The position numbers and the translations under genes are program-made. The notes below the pieces were generated by a model. The model did not search any database. It saw nothing but the letters and a program-made list of their open reading frames with translations, and was not told the DNA's origin. Below are positions 42,631-55,280 of a stretch of 64,000 nucleotides of DNA, one piece after another (positions within the stretch are counted from its first letter, which is position 1; every line of letters starts with the position of its first letter). Source of the stretch: Tetrahymena thermophila SB210 (Eukaryota > Ciliophora > Oligohymenophorea > Hymenostomatida > Tetrahymenidae); contig NW_002476512.1 in NCBI RefSeq assembly GCF_000189635.1, positions 682,001-746,000 on the forward strand. The letters are read 5' to 3'.

Positions 42631-44071
42631 TTTATGCTTGCTATATCTATTTATTTAATTTAATAAATATCTATTTTTATATTTTGCTTATAATTATTAA
42701 TAATTTAATTTATTATAATTTTGATGTTTGATAAATATATTTAGACTAATAAACAATTAATTTCCACATATTTTTTAGATCTAAATGGAAATTAATTATA
42801 AAATAAAAAATAAATTTGAAATATCCCGCTAATACTTGTTTTTTAAATTAATTTTAATCATTAAATTTTTCAAAAACAAAATAAAGCATATTTGATTTTA
42901 AAAATTAAATATTTTTCAAATAAATTATTAATATACTTAAATCAAAATAAATAATGTTTTCATACTGAATTAAAATCAAGAAAAAAATATTTATCTAACA
43001 AACTTACAAACTTTTTGTAATTAAAGTAAGCAAATGATTTAAAAAAATTATTTTTCAATTAAATCGTTTTATCATTTACCTTGTTTTAGCAGCTAGCCAT
43101 CTATTTTTTTTCTTTAGACAAAGATAATTTAGGTAAAAAAACCATAATAACTGAACAAAATAATTTTCAACAAAGGATTATTATTGGATTTTTAATATTA
43201 ATGATAGCTGTTATTAAAAGTAATAAATTAATAGAGAAAATAATTTTTTACAGATTATTTATTATCAAAGTCTTAAAATCCCTAAAAAATTTCACCAAAA
43301 ATTTATAATCAGTCGATTTTGTTGATTCTATCAAAAACCCTTTTAATAACTTTTAAAATAGATGAGAAATATTTTTTTTCGAGGTGATTTATCGATTTAT
43401 TTTGTTATAAAACTGATTTAGAGTTTAAATTAAATTTCTTTAATTTTCTTTTAGACATTCCAATTCATCATAATTTGATAAAAGTAAATAATTAAAAAAT
43501 AATATTTTTAAAAACTTTAAATCCTTTTAATATTTTTATAATATTTATTTTTTATTAAAATTTTGATAATTATTTTTTAAAAATTCTATGTTAATTTAAT
43601 TTTATTAAAAATTTAAGAAAAAACAAACTATTTACTTGCTTTATGAAAAATAAAAAATAGTAATTAAAAATTTATTTCAAAATGTTCTTATTAAATTCTA
43701 TTTCTCAACCTAAATAGTTATTGTAGCTAAATAAGTATAAACTAAAAAATTTTAAATATTTATATTCTTAAATATATATGAATTATTTAAATAGATGAAG
43801 TATTTTTACATATTTTTATTTAATAAATAAATTATCTATCAGAGTTCAATTCAATATCTAATATAGATTATAAAATAATAAAAGTTTAGTCATTCGACTA
43901 ATTTTGCAGCTTTATTGATAAGAAAAAATTATTTATGTATAAACTAATTTAGTGATGTAATGAGCTAATGATGTAATTATTTATATATTTATTAATATTT
44001 ACCAATATAGATAGTAATATATATCATACTTATAAAATCTTAAAAAATTTAATATGTCATCACTTTTGTAA
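42631..44071. other. Intergenic region, 1.4 kb
   Basis: AT-rich DNA lies between the start of the coiled-coil gene and the stop of the first lipase. It must include the coiled-coil gene's promoter. I see no coding exon, RNA gene or repeated block. Confidence 0.6.
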
Positions 44072-45640
44072 TCAGAATTAAATTTTGGTTTCCTTTTGAT
44101 TATAGTCATTAAGGACAGCGAATACATCATTCATGAATGTCACATTTTTGCCAATCAAGAAAGAAGCATGTCCGAAAGGATATAAATTGTATGTTACATT
44201 AGGAGAACCTATGAGATTTTGTCTAAGAATTTCAACATCACTAACATCAGCGAGTTCATCAGTTTGGCCAACAAATAAATGGACAGGTACATTAATTTTT
44301 TCAACTTCAATTTTAGGTGCTTTGGCTTATCCATAATGTAAATAATTTCCTGCTGTTCCATAATCGAAGTATCTGTATTCCTTACTACGGATGTTCTATG
44401 CCCTATTTATATATAAAAGAATAAATTTTAGATTATAAATTTTTTGGATATTCATATTAATCATTCAATTAGTCTTTAAATTAATAATTAAATTTTAATT
44501 TGTGAGTAACTAAATTTCTTTGGAATTAAAATCTAATTATTAGATAAATTACTCTAAAATTTCATAAATTTTGATTTATCAAAACTGACATAAGTGATGT
44601 AATAAAAATTTTTTTTTGAACACTTTTTATAGCCTAATTTGAATTCTTAATTGCCAGTTTATTAATTGTATAAACAAAACTTTATCTCTTTATATTGCAC
44701 TTTTCGAAATAACTAAGACTTTATCTTATTCATTAAAAATTTAATAAATGAATATTTACCAATGTCTCATATTTAAGGTAGAAGTGCCTGCTGGAAGATG
44801 GCCAACAAAAATGTTCATTCTCTTTAAGTTATCATAAGAGTCATTCATATCCATTAAGGCTTCTAAAGTTAAACCACATAATTGAGGAACATATGTGCAA
44901 AGTAAAGGTAAGACTTCTTCTTACTTATAAGGGAGGAATTGCTAAATTCCAGTAGCAATAATTGCGTCAATTAATGGCTTACTTTCACCCATAGAACGTA
45001 AAAGAACTGATTTAATTTAACCAACCCAAGCTACAGGTCCAAGAGCAATATAACTCTTTAAATTGTTTAAGACTTTCTTTTCATGTCTAGACAAAGCGAC
45101 AAACATTTGAATAGTACCTTAAGAGTGTCCAATATAGTTAATTTTTTGATTAGTAGCCTTTGAAATATACTCAAAAGCAGCTGGGACATCATATTCACCC
45201 ATGTGTTAGAAAGTGAATTACCAAAATTATTTATCAGAAGTAGTGTATTTAGTATGATTTAAACTATATCTGTTACCTCTACTATTACCCAACCATAAGT
45301 CATAACCTTCATTAGCAATCAATAAACCTGGAGCATTTTCTTCATCATTTAAGCATATGGTATCTGAGCTATCTTCAAGTCCATGTTAGAAGTAAACAAC
45401 AGGTAATCCGCTCTTAATAGTAGTATTCTTGGCTTGAATTCTAAAGAAAGTTAGGATATATCCATCTTGAGTAGTGATATAGTGAGTTTCTACAGGGTAA
45501 TTTAAGTAATTCATAGCTTCAGGAAAGGTCATATTTGTGAGAGCAGGAAGATGATTTAAGTCTATAGGAGTTTTTGTAGGGAAGAAGCAATTGCTTAGAG
45601 AAAGCAATGCTACAGTTAAAATAATCACTTTAATGCCCAT
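44072..45640 (-). CDS. Secreted acid-lipase-type alpha/beta hydrolase, copy 1
   Basis: Two exons (45640-44760, 44402-44072) around a 357-nt intron give 1,212 nt, 403 residues. The N-terminus (MGIKVIILTVALLSLSNC) is a signal peptide. The sequence follows the lysosomal/gastric acid lipase family: an alpha/beta-hydrolase lipase cap (YPVETHYITTQDGY), the oxyanion-hole stretch around QHGLEDSSD, LWLGNSRGN, and a nucleophile elbow GHSQG with Ser173. Exon 2 supplies the acid and base of the triad: Asp342 in TDEL and His372 in PFGHAS. The triad is complete, so it should hydrolyse triacylglycerol or cholesteryl/retinyl-type esters in lysosome-like compartments or outside the cell. Length fits the family (~400). 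It is a clear paralogue of the gene at 47295-48790 with the intron in the same Trp codon. Confidence 0.94.
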
Positions 45641-46829
45641 GATATATTTAAATGATGTTTCTTTTTAAACTTTTACTCTATTTAATTTTATTAAATAAAT
45701 ATCAATTAGTTTTGATTAATAATAACAGTATTTGTTTTTATATCAAATTTAATAATAAAACAATAACATTTATTTTCAACACACATCAATCAATTTTCTT
45801 TTTTTTGCATCAATTTTAAAAAAGGTTGGAACTTACGTAATAATTAAATAGATATTATAAATTAAATGATTATAAAAGAATTCCATTTACTTTTTTATTC
45901 ATTATGAAATATAATTTTATGTTTTTAATCAATAAAATTATTGAAGAAATCTCATCTCCCCTCAAATTCTAAATAAAGAAGTGATCAAATTTCTAGTCAA
46001 TATATATTCAAATATAATTTTTATATTTTTAAATATATTCCTGATAACAATAGTAATTTTTTAGGATTAAGTTTATTAAATAGTAATGTAAATTTAATTT
46101 ATTATTTTAAAACTATAATTTTTTATGTAAATTTTTGATTTAAATTATATCATTTGGACCTAGATTTCATTTATTTATGTTATCAATTGTGATACTAAAA
46201 TTTTATATCTTTAAATAATTTGTTAGATTAATAAGGATATAAGACCAAGAATATGATTAAAATCTTTTACTATTTCTAAAAATAAAAATAAATAAGAATT
46301 ATAAAACATAATATTTTTATTTGAAAGCTAATAAATATCTAAAAAAAAGCAAAAATAAAAACTTATATTTAAAAATAAAAAATAGTTAATGATTTGAAAG
46401 TAGAAAGTAATTATTTTACATATTAGTCATTATTACTTCTTAAAAACTATATAAAATTCTAAAAAAAAACATATAATGAATATCTATTTTAAAAAATATG
46501 AATTCATGATTTAGTGTTTTTTAATTATCTAAAATATCAAAAAATATTAATAATTTATTTTGAATTAAATTACTATTAAACCTTGTTCTTAAATAATTTA
46601 TTTAATTATAATTGGTTTTACAATAATTTATTCATCCATAATTTCCTATGTTATCTTTATTTACAAAATAGTTTAATTAATTTTAAATTAATAAATCATA
46701 CCTTAAATCAAAAATGTGGTAATTAAATTAATACAAATCATGACAACTGTACTATTTTATAAAGCCAATTTGAAAATTATTTACATATAAGAATTTTACT
46801 TATGAAACTAATCAGTTTATGCTTTCATT

Positions 46830-46832
46830 TTT

Positions 46833-46863
<31 letters not shown>

Positions 46864-46867
46864 TTTT
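46830..46867. repeat. (TTTA)n microsatellite
   Basis: About nine perfect ATTT units in tandem, the longest simple repeat in the window. It lies in the spacer between the two lipases. Confidence 0.9.
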
Positions 46868-47119
46868 TGAATTATAATATTTTTAATTTAACAATATTTT
46901 CTGAGGATTTTAATTTACAAAATTAATTCTATAAATGATTTATTTAAATAAAAGTCTATTTTATTCTAAATGTTTTATTCAAACTACAATAGCAAAATGC
47001 CTTATATTTATTTTTAAATAATTAATTTTTTAGCTTAGATAAGCTAAGTAGAAATTTGATAGTTCAAAAAGTAATTTAATTTAATTGAATAAAAATATAA
47101 AATAAAAAATTATATAATA

Positions 47120-47200
47120 GGTCCATGGGCATAAATTTAATTTTTTGTGCTGGGTCTGGGGAAAAATGGCCTCAAAAATATCTCCCCAAAAAGAAAAATC
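47120..47200. other. GC-rich patch with short inverted repeat
   Basis: An isolated stretch of high G+C in very AT-rich spacer. It contains runs of G (GGGTCTGGGGA) followed by TCTCCCCA, so TGGGGA and TCCCCA can pair as a six-base stem. It lies just downstream of the second lipase's stop, where it could be a 3' end structure or the remnant of an element. Nothing else in the spacers looks like it. Confidence 0.4.
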
Positions 47201-47294
47201 AGATAAATGTAAATTTTAACTTAACTTAATATAAAGATACTATATTATATAAATTATATAAGGTTAATCATAATTGATATCAACTGAATATATA

Positions 47295-48790
47295 TCAGTA
47301 TTCTAATTGAATTTGATTTTAATCATAATGCTTAAAAATAGCAAATACGTCATTCACATATGACATATTTTTTGCAAATAAGAAAGAGGCATGACCAAAT
47401 GGGTAGATGTTTAATGTAACATTAGGTGATCCAGTAAGACTATTTTTAAGAATTTGAACATCATCAAATGGGGCAAGTTCATCAGTTAAACCAGCAAATA
47501 TATGAATAGGGAAATCTATGTCTTATAGCTAAATTTAAGGTGGAAGTACAGATCCATAGTTCTTTAGATTTCCAAGCTTTCCATAATCAAAATACCTGAA
47601 TTCCTTATCACGAGAGTTTTAAGCCCTTTTAAATATGAAATATCTATAAATATTTTTTGATATTAAATGGTGATAATTTGATATAATCTTTAATTTTTAA
47701 AGATCATTTCATTTATTCTTTGTATTTTCTAATTTAAAATCAAAATTATAAAATTTGATAATTATCTAATTTTTTTGTATTTTTTGATGATGCTTATTTT
47801 TTCAAATTAAGGTTTTAAAAATTAAGTCATTTGTTTAAGATAAATTTTACTGAATACTTTTTTAGCCATTAATTTTATAATTTTCATACAAAATAAAAGT
47901 AAATAAATTTACCAGTGTCTGGCATTTAGAGTTGAAGTTCCTGCAGGACAATGACCAACTAAAATGTTCATTCTATCTATATTATCATATGAATCATCTA
48001 AATCCATTAGTGCTTCTAGCGTTAATCCACATAATTAAGGAGAGATAGTACACAAAATTGAAGTAAACTGCTTATTTTTGTAAGGAAAAAACTATTAAGC
48101 TCCAGATGCAATAATAGCATCTATAACAGGTAAACTTGCCAAATTGGAAAAAAGCTTAGATTTAATGTTACATAATTTACCAACTGCTCCAAGGGCAATA
48201 TAGCTTTTGAGATTATTGATGACCTTAGAATCTTTTCTGGCCAAAGCCATAAACATAACAATAGTACCTTAAGAATGTCCAATATAATGTATTTTTTATT
48301 GAGTAACTTTTTTTATGTACTCAAAAGCAGCTGGAAGGTCATAATGAGCTATGTGCTAATAGGTAAACTGCCAGAATTATGTATCATTTGAAGAATATAT
48401 AGTATGGTTCATACTATATCTGTTACCTCTACTATTTCCAAGCCAAAGGTCATACCCAGCATTAGCAATCATTAAACCGGGGGCTATTTCCTCATTGTTC
48501 AAACAAATTGTATCAGAACTATCACCTAGGCCATGCTAAAAGTAGACTGCAGGTAAATTACTCTAAATTGTTGAGTTTTTAGCTTGGATTCTAAAGAATG
48601 TTAAAATGTACCCATCTTCAGTGGTTATGTAATGAGTTTCCATAGGATAATTTAAATATTTCATCATTTCAGGGAAAGTCATGTTAGTAAGTACAGGAAG
48701 TTTAGTATAGTCTATTTTTGCATTTGTTGGATAGTAGCATCTACAAAATGAAATTGCTGCTAATGCAAAAATAAGGATTTTCAAATTCAT
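47295..48790 (-). CDS. Secreted acid-lipase-type alpha/beta hydrolase, copy 2
   Basis: Two exons (48790-47913, 47625-47295) around a 287-nt intron give 1,209 nt, 402 residues. The signal peptide is MNLKILIFALAAISFCRC. It is collinear with copy 1 throughout: QHGLGDSSD, LWLGNSRGN, GHSQG with Ser173, TDEL with Asp341 and PFGHAS with His371, so the catalytic triad is intact. The intron splits the same Trp codon as in copy 1, showing that the duplication came after the intron. The copies differ at many positions and the introns share little, so the duplication is older than the protease and giant-gene copies here. Its 5' end faces the DHHC gene, and the 799-bp gap must serve both promoters. Confidence 0.94.
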
Positions 48791-49588
48791 TTTTTTTTAT
48801 GTTTTTGATTTTTTCTAATCTGATTTAAATTATTATTCAAAATATCTGATTTTTTGCTTAAATTTATTATTTAAATGGAGCTTTGTAATTTTTGGGAAGT
48901 TGAGCGTGTTTAAAATAAATTTTTTTTTTCTTTATTATTTAAAAGTTAATCTGAAATCTTACAATTTAATGGACGTATTTTAATAATTTTAGATTTAATT
49001 CGTTATTTAAATTTTCTAAATAATTTATTCTATTTCTTTCTTACATTTATTCAAATTAATTATATTATTATTTTTAAATTTTTCAAAAACATAAGATAGG
49101 AAAATTACAACTTTTTTTATCATGTTAATTCAAACTAATTATAATTACTTAATGCATATTAAATTATATTGGAAATTTTATTATTTTTTTGTTTTCTAAG
49201 TATTTTATTCCTTCTGATTAAAGTAATAATTATTTTATTACTAAAAACAAAAGAAAAAAAGTTTATAATTTAGATGGCTTTTAGAGTAATTTATTGAATA
49301 AATGAGTTTGAATTCATGTTTATTAATTTTTTAAGAATGAATAATATTTAAAATGGATTTAATTAAATTAAAAATGGTTTAAAATTAATAAAATTATATA
49401 GAAAATTTATTTATCAAACTTTAATAGATTTCTATACTATTATTGATTCTCATAAGATTTTGATAAAAAGAAAAAAATATTTATATATTTGATGGTCATT
49501 GGTAAAGTAATTATTAAAAGATTTAATTATTATAATTAAATACTATTTAGCATTATCATTTATTTTTAATAAGATTACTAAAACAAAC
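48791..49588. other. Divergent promoter region (lipase 2 / DHHC enzyme)
   Basis: About 800 bp of AT-rich DNA lie between two divergent starts, with many T and A runs. No coding segment or recognisable motif. Confidence 0.6.
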
Positions 49589-51734
49589 ATGAATGTAAAA
49601 GATAATGATCTAAATAATTTACAAAAAGACAATAAAGAAGTCAATTAAGAAAATAAGCTTTTTAAGAATGAATGTGATGAAGATGAAAAGATTAAAGAGT
49701 ATAAAATTATTAAAAGAAAGGTGAAAGTAAATGGATGTTCAACTCCTTTTACTCTTTATCAAATAACATCTTGGATAATTTTTACAGCTTAAGCAATATG
49801 GGTTTTTTACATCTTTAGAGAATTTTTAAAAGATTAAAGCACTTTAAATGTAAAAAAATGTTATTTTTTAGATGCTAATATTAATAATCTTTTAAAAGTT
49901 TATTTACCTAACTCTGAATGGCGCATTTTATATTCTGATACTCATTTTTGGAACTATTGCTAGTTATTGCAATCCAATAGATGATATGATTACATAGCAA
50001 ATGAATGGAATTTAGTAGACTTTAGTTAAATCACTAATTAAATATTTTTATTTTCTTTGTTAAAAATAGGATAGATGAAAATAAAAAGACTCACTAGTGT
50101 AAGATTTGCAATTTGTTTGTTAGTGAAAAAACAAAACATTGTGGTGTCTGTAATAAATGCGTCTTCGAATTCGATCATCACTGGTATTTAATAAATAAAA
50201 AGAAAGAAATAAAAAAATATTAATATTATTTTTATGAATAGTGAATGGCTAAATAATTGTATAGGTTCAAAAAATTATAAGTAATTGCTTTTGTATTATT
50301 GAGATAAATATGAAATAATTAGTTTATTTAAAAAATAGATATTTTATTTTACTTGTTTGCTCTTTAATTGGCGAACTATTGACAAGCATATCTTATACAG
50401 CCTATTCTCTTGCTCTCTATAGCAATGATTATGAGAGTTATGTTTAAAGAAGTGAGTTTTCATTATCTTGCAAGACTTTTTTAGGGCTCTCAATAGCTGT
50501 TATTATAATAAATATAGTTTCGTTTTTATTTTGTTTACAATTAGTTTTGTATCATGCGTGGCTTAAAATTAAAGGAATAACTACTTATGAGCATATTGTT
50601 AAAAACAGGAAAAAATAATAAGTGAGAACAAATTATATTATAATTTTTTCACATTTAAATTTATTATAAATTAGGAAAAGGCTAAACATAAAATTGATTA
50701 TAAAAAGAGTAATAAAGAACAAGTAAGAAATTAAACTATATTAGATTAAACTCATGGGGTTATTAATAGTAAAAATCAATAAAATAACAGCTAATAAAAT
50801 AAATTAAGCTAAAATTTAGAAATGACTAATTAAATACAAAAAGTAGATCAACAAGAATAATAGTTATAACATATTTTTGGAACTAATCCATTAAACCAAA
50901 CAAATGATATTTTATTAGATAAAAAGTAAAATAACTTATAAACTGGATCTCAATTTTGCAATAACAATTTGGGTAAAATATATTTTAATTCATAATAAAA
51001 TAAAGATAAAAATAATAAAATTATTAAAAATATTCTAATGAATAATTAAGAAATTTCAGTTATTGTTGAACGAATCTAAGGCTAAGATATGAAAATTAAT
51101 TTTTTATAATTCTCTAATCCAGATGAAGTACTATCTAATTAAAATTCTTAAATCAATGAGTATACTCCGAATTGCATTTAGAATAAAGATAAAAAAGACA
51201 ATTTATCGATATAAAATGATACTTAAAATGAAATTGATAGACAAAATGAGGATGCATAGACTTAGCAAACTCATCAAGAAATAATAGATTAAGTGGCTAT
51301 ATTCCATGGAAGGTATTTATTTTTTAAATTCACTATTTAAAAACATATTTAAAAATAGGAAAATTATATAAAAACCTGAAACAAATAATAAATCCTTAAG
51401 AAAATCTTGTTCTGAATCTTAATATAAAAATGATTTAGAAAACTAAATTAAGAACAAATTTTATCCTGCATAATAAAAGAGCTAACAGAATTTAAGTAGG
51501 ATCTAATCTGCAAATTCAAGAAAAAATAGCTAAAATAAAATTTTATAAAATAATTCTGATTAATTTAAAAGTAAATCTATCAAAGTTTAACCTTTAAAAC
51601 CTCATTAACCTTAATAGTAGTAATCAAAATAATAAAAAAGTTAATGTAATAATGAATTATAAATTATAGATTCTACATCAAATAAAAAAGACTCTGATGA
51701 GACTATAGTAATTAAGCAATAAAATTTTTTTTGA
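49589..51734 (+). CDS. DHHC-type protein S-palmitoyltransferase
   Basis: Seven exons (49589-49849, 49899-50014, 50070-50183, 50242-50280, 50339-50621, 50675-51312, 51359-51734) splice to 1,827 nt, 608 residues. Membrane helices are at about 56-77, 93-112, 178-200 and 223-247. Between the second and third is the zinc-binding cysteine-rich domain (CKIC, HCGVCNKC) with the catalytic DHHC at 161-164, followed by NNCIGSKNY. A TTxE motif (TTYE, 258-261) follows the fourth helix. These are the defining parts of the family, which moves palmitate from CoA to cysteines of membrane-associated proteins. Active residues face the cytosol. After residue 271 comes a 337-residue Gln/Asn/Lys-rich tail of unknown role. 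One intron interrupts the codon of catalytic Cys164. The acylatable MGNC protein at 2381 is the type of substrate such an enzyme could modify, but no link is shown. Confidence 0.95.
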
Positions 51735-52465
51735 ATTCAATATTTAAATTATTAATTTATACACTAAATATATAGTAAAAATCCATAACACAATCAAATA
51801 TTTATTAATGTTTAAATAAATAAAATATAATTATTATTATAAAAATAAAAAAATCCATTTTTTACTTAAAAAAACGTTGTCTAACAAACAATTTATCAGA
51901 ATTAATTATTTATATGCATAATATGATATTAAATATATATTTACGATTTAGTTATTAAGTTCTTTTATTTTCATAATTAAAATATTCTCCTCTACTAAAG
52001 TGCGCATAATTCTTACAATCTTATGCATATTAAAAATTTTATTTAAAAGAACTTTTTGTATCTTTTGCCCATCTTGTAAAATTAAAAATTTTTTTAAAAC
52101 AAAAATTTATTGAAATTCGTTGACTTTATGTACCCAGCCATTCTGTGGAATTTGAATACCTGGATTAGCAATAAATAGGAATTAAAGGTTTGAAAAAATG
52201 AAAGATTTGAAGAAAAATATTTTTTATAGTTTTGAGCATTAATTTGCTCAATAAATCTAAACCTAATAAATTTAAGGATTGCAAATCTTTGAATACTTAA
52301 AATAAAAACAATTATGATATTTTATTTTTTAATATTTTTTGAAAAGCAAATACTATTTATAAATCTAATTAGTTTTATTTTTTGTTTTAAATTTAGTTTA
52401 AATACATTTTATATTTATATTTATATATATATTTACAATTAAGATAATTTTTGTGCATTTACTAA
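51735..52465. other. Intergenic region between convergent genes
   Basis: 730 bp of AT-rich DNA between two 3' ends. The right end, from about 52330, is also found in copied form at about 57790 next to the protease genes. No gene is seen. Confidence 0.6.
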
Positions 52466-55280
52466 TCATTAAAAGCTATTAAATGTTTAAATTTATTAAT
52501 CTTACTATCCTTTTTAAGGAGAGAAGGAGAAGTTATAATATTCATTAGTAAAATTAGAATACTGTAAATCAGAATCTACTTTTATTATTTAATTATTTTA
52601 TTGTTCTAAAAAGTTATAATAGTTACTTCCAAATTGGTTCTAATTTTTATCCTATTAATAGTTATTTAATTAAATATTTTAATCAATTTTAGTAATAAAA
52701 ATTAATTTACTTGATAATTTTATATGGGAAAATTATTTTCTTAATTATAAATGTTATAAGATTAAGTTTAGTTTTAATTATTAAAAGGTGCTACTTAAAC
52801 AAATTGATTTTTTAAGTTTGTAGCCTATCTATAAGGAGATACATTTGTTTGAGTTTGCTAATAAGAGCTTAAATGATTAATTCTTCTATGGGAATTAAGG
52901 ATGGATTTAATATTTGAAACACCATTATTGCTGTACTAAAAATTACTACTGGGGCTATTTGAATTAACTCTATGAGATGCCTAGACTTAATTTATATTTA
53001 TTGATGAGCTTGTTTTCTTTATTTTTTCAGAACTTTTAGATTTATCCAGCTTTTGATAAATATACTGTTCCTTGTATTTCAACTTTAGCTTTAAATTTAG
53101 TTGCTTAGGATCAATTTTTGTTGTTTGTCTGTTATGATTAATATAGTCTCTAACTGGAGAGTATTAGGTGCTTTCTCTGTATGTCATAGATTCTTTTTAT
53201 TCAGTTGGATTAGTGAAATTTTTGAGAGTATGGTTTTTAATTGAATATCTAAATTAGTTAATATTTGTTTGATTATTTTTAGTATCGCTTTATGAAAATC
53301 TCTTATAATGTTCTTATTAATAAGTTTAACTACCTCGATTCTGTGGAGAAATTTTGTTAAAATTTTAAGGACTAGAAGAACGAGATTTATTTTATTTCAT
53401 TTAGTTTATATTATTTTTGTTCAAATTATCTAGTAAATATTAATCTGCTTAAGAATGAGTTGGTGTTTATATATTTAAAAATCCACCTGTTAGATAATAT
53501 TAAATGATTTCTTTTTCAAAATTCTAATATAATTATATAAAATTAAAAATTATCGAGTTAACGAATTGCTAATAAGTCTTTGGGAACTAGCCTTCAACGT
53601 TTAGGAATGTTGCCATATAATTTTATTTATAAATAGAATAAATTTAAGACTTTAATTGCTTATCAGTAACTTAAATATCATTAGTTTTAATCCAATACAT
53701 CTATTTAATTATAATAAAAATGAATTAAATAAAATAATTATTTTATTATTGATAAATAGTAAAAGGTATTTACAATTGCAGAGTAGTTATCATTTAGACA
53801 ATAATAAATAGACTTTGCTATTGGACTTTGGTTAAGTATATTCTATAAGTCTTCAATATTTTATCTTTCTTACACTAATTAATAAGCTTTACAAAAACTT
53901 AAATCGAAAATACTAGGAAATTATTGGAGAAAGTCTGTATTATACTCCATTTAATTTTAATTTTGATTATTTGCATTTTAATGTATATTGTTTTGAGCTA
54001 TATTTTAAAATTTTTAATCTTCATTTTGCTAAAAGTGATTCTAACCTGTTTAATTTCTAATAAAATGACTTTAGTCTCCTTTATTTATGCTTTATCTAAA
54101 CTACATTTATGAATTTGATCTAGATTGTTGTTAATGATTTAAGTTATCTATTATCTAATTTGCCTTTTATTTAAAAGGTATAAAAAATAATATCTACTTT
54201 TCAACAGACTTAATCAGCTCAAATACTATATTTTGACTAATAAGTCGCTTGTTGTAAAAGAAAAGCTTAAAATATCTCATAGAGATTTTTCCTTCATATT
54301 CTTAAAATTCTTGACTCAGATTCATTAATTGGCTTTAAATTTATTTATTATTTAACGGCTTCTTAAGCAAATTTGCTTCAACTAAAGAAAAATAAAGGAA
54401 TATTAATTTTTCTTTTTTGATATATCCTACAATCTTTTCATCAAAATACTAATAAAATTTTTCAAGGAGTTCAATCTATATAATTTGTATTAAAAAAAGT
54501 TATTATAAGATATTTTTTAATTTTATTTACAATGGTTTGAGGATTTTGTTTAAGGAGAAGTTTGCTTTCACTCATTTTTTCAATTAATAACTTATTTAAA
54601 TTAGTATAAATAAAATCTAATTGCATCAAAACCTTTTTAAGTAAGAATTTTATTTAAATGAACATTTTATTGTTTGTAAAAAAAGGGGTACATTATACTT
54701 GATATCTTCCTAAGGATCCTAACCATGCCCATAAAAACTAAAAATTATCTCTGAAAATTCCATATTTGATATAAATCTATTGTACTTAGTATTAGTCAAT
54801 ATATCATTTTCATCTTATATGCCTTTTAATGTCAACCTAAATGAAATTTTACAAAACAGCAAATGTTATATTCATTTATTTTATAATTATTATTTTTTTT
54901 ACCATTTTTTGTATTGCAACTCTGCTTGCTCTAAATTTATTTTTTTAATGAAGTAGTAATTGAAAGTACTTTTAATATAAAATTTAAAAATTGTATTTTA
55001 GTCATGGCAATATTTATTACTGAATAATACTTTCTATTTAAAGTATTTCATCGTCTTTTTGTTATGTTTAGTTGTTCTTATTAATTATGCCTAGTTCCAG
55101 TTGGAGAGATGTCATAAGTGCTATTGTATGTAATTCTAATTCTAAATACTAATCAGCGATATATAGGTGCTTTATATATGGCTTTTGTAATAATTTTTCC
55201 CTTTCATTATCTATTTCCTCAAGTACTTTTGCGTAATCCTATTTAGTAGGAAGCTAAAAATTTGGCTTAATAGGATTCAT
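52466..55280 (-). CDS. Unrecognised 800-residue protein
   Basis: Seven exons (55280-55031, 54930-54903, 54836-54692, 54632-54531, 54475-53774, 53700-52711, 52651-52466) splice to 2,403 nt, 800 residues; all phases agree. No known domain is recognised. The N-terminal third is helical and partly coiled coil (YAKVLEEIDNEREKLLQ, ELQYKKW), followed by conserved-looking globular stretches (MEFSEIIFSFYGHG, FIYTNLNKLLIEKM, KFYQYFDEKIVGYIKKEK). The C-terminal half is Gln/Asn/Ser-rich and includes a basic segment (LNLKLKLKYKEQYIY). No signal peptide or membrane helix is present. The donor of intron 1 was placed at 55030 because only that choice keeps the frame. Its 3' end has been copied, in decayed form, to 57895-58595. 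Confidence 0.8.

Larger units (their letters stand above)
45641..47294. other. Intergenic region between the two lipases
   Basis: 1.65 kb of AT-rich spacer. It contains a tetranucleotide repeat (about 46830-46867) and, just after the second lipase's stop on its strand, a short GC-rich patch (about 47120-47200). No gene is seen. Confidence 0.6.

Noticed and set aside
44133-44336. Plus-strand short ORFs opposite the lipases, proteases, RIO2 and coiled-coil genes
   Set aside because: They lie antisense to or out of frame with well-supported conserved genes and show no features of their own.
45386-45640. Short 84-residue ORF as a complete small gene
   Set aside because: It is the beginning of the first lipase. 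Its apparent stop is a Gln codon (TAG) in this code.
47165-47200. CCCCAAAA-like bases as a telomeric or chromosome-end remnant
   Set aside because: Only a single unit is present, with no tandem CCCCAA repeats, and coding genes continue on both sides.
54903-55030. Alternative donor at 55020 in the 800-residue gene
   Set aside because: It leads into an early TGA two exons later. The donor at 55030 keeps all downstream phases and gives a total divisible by three.
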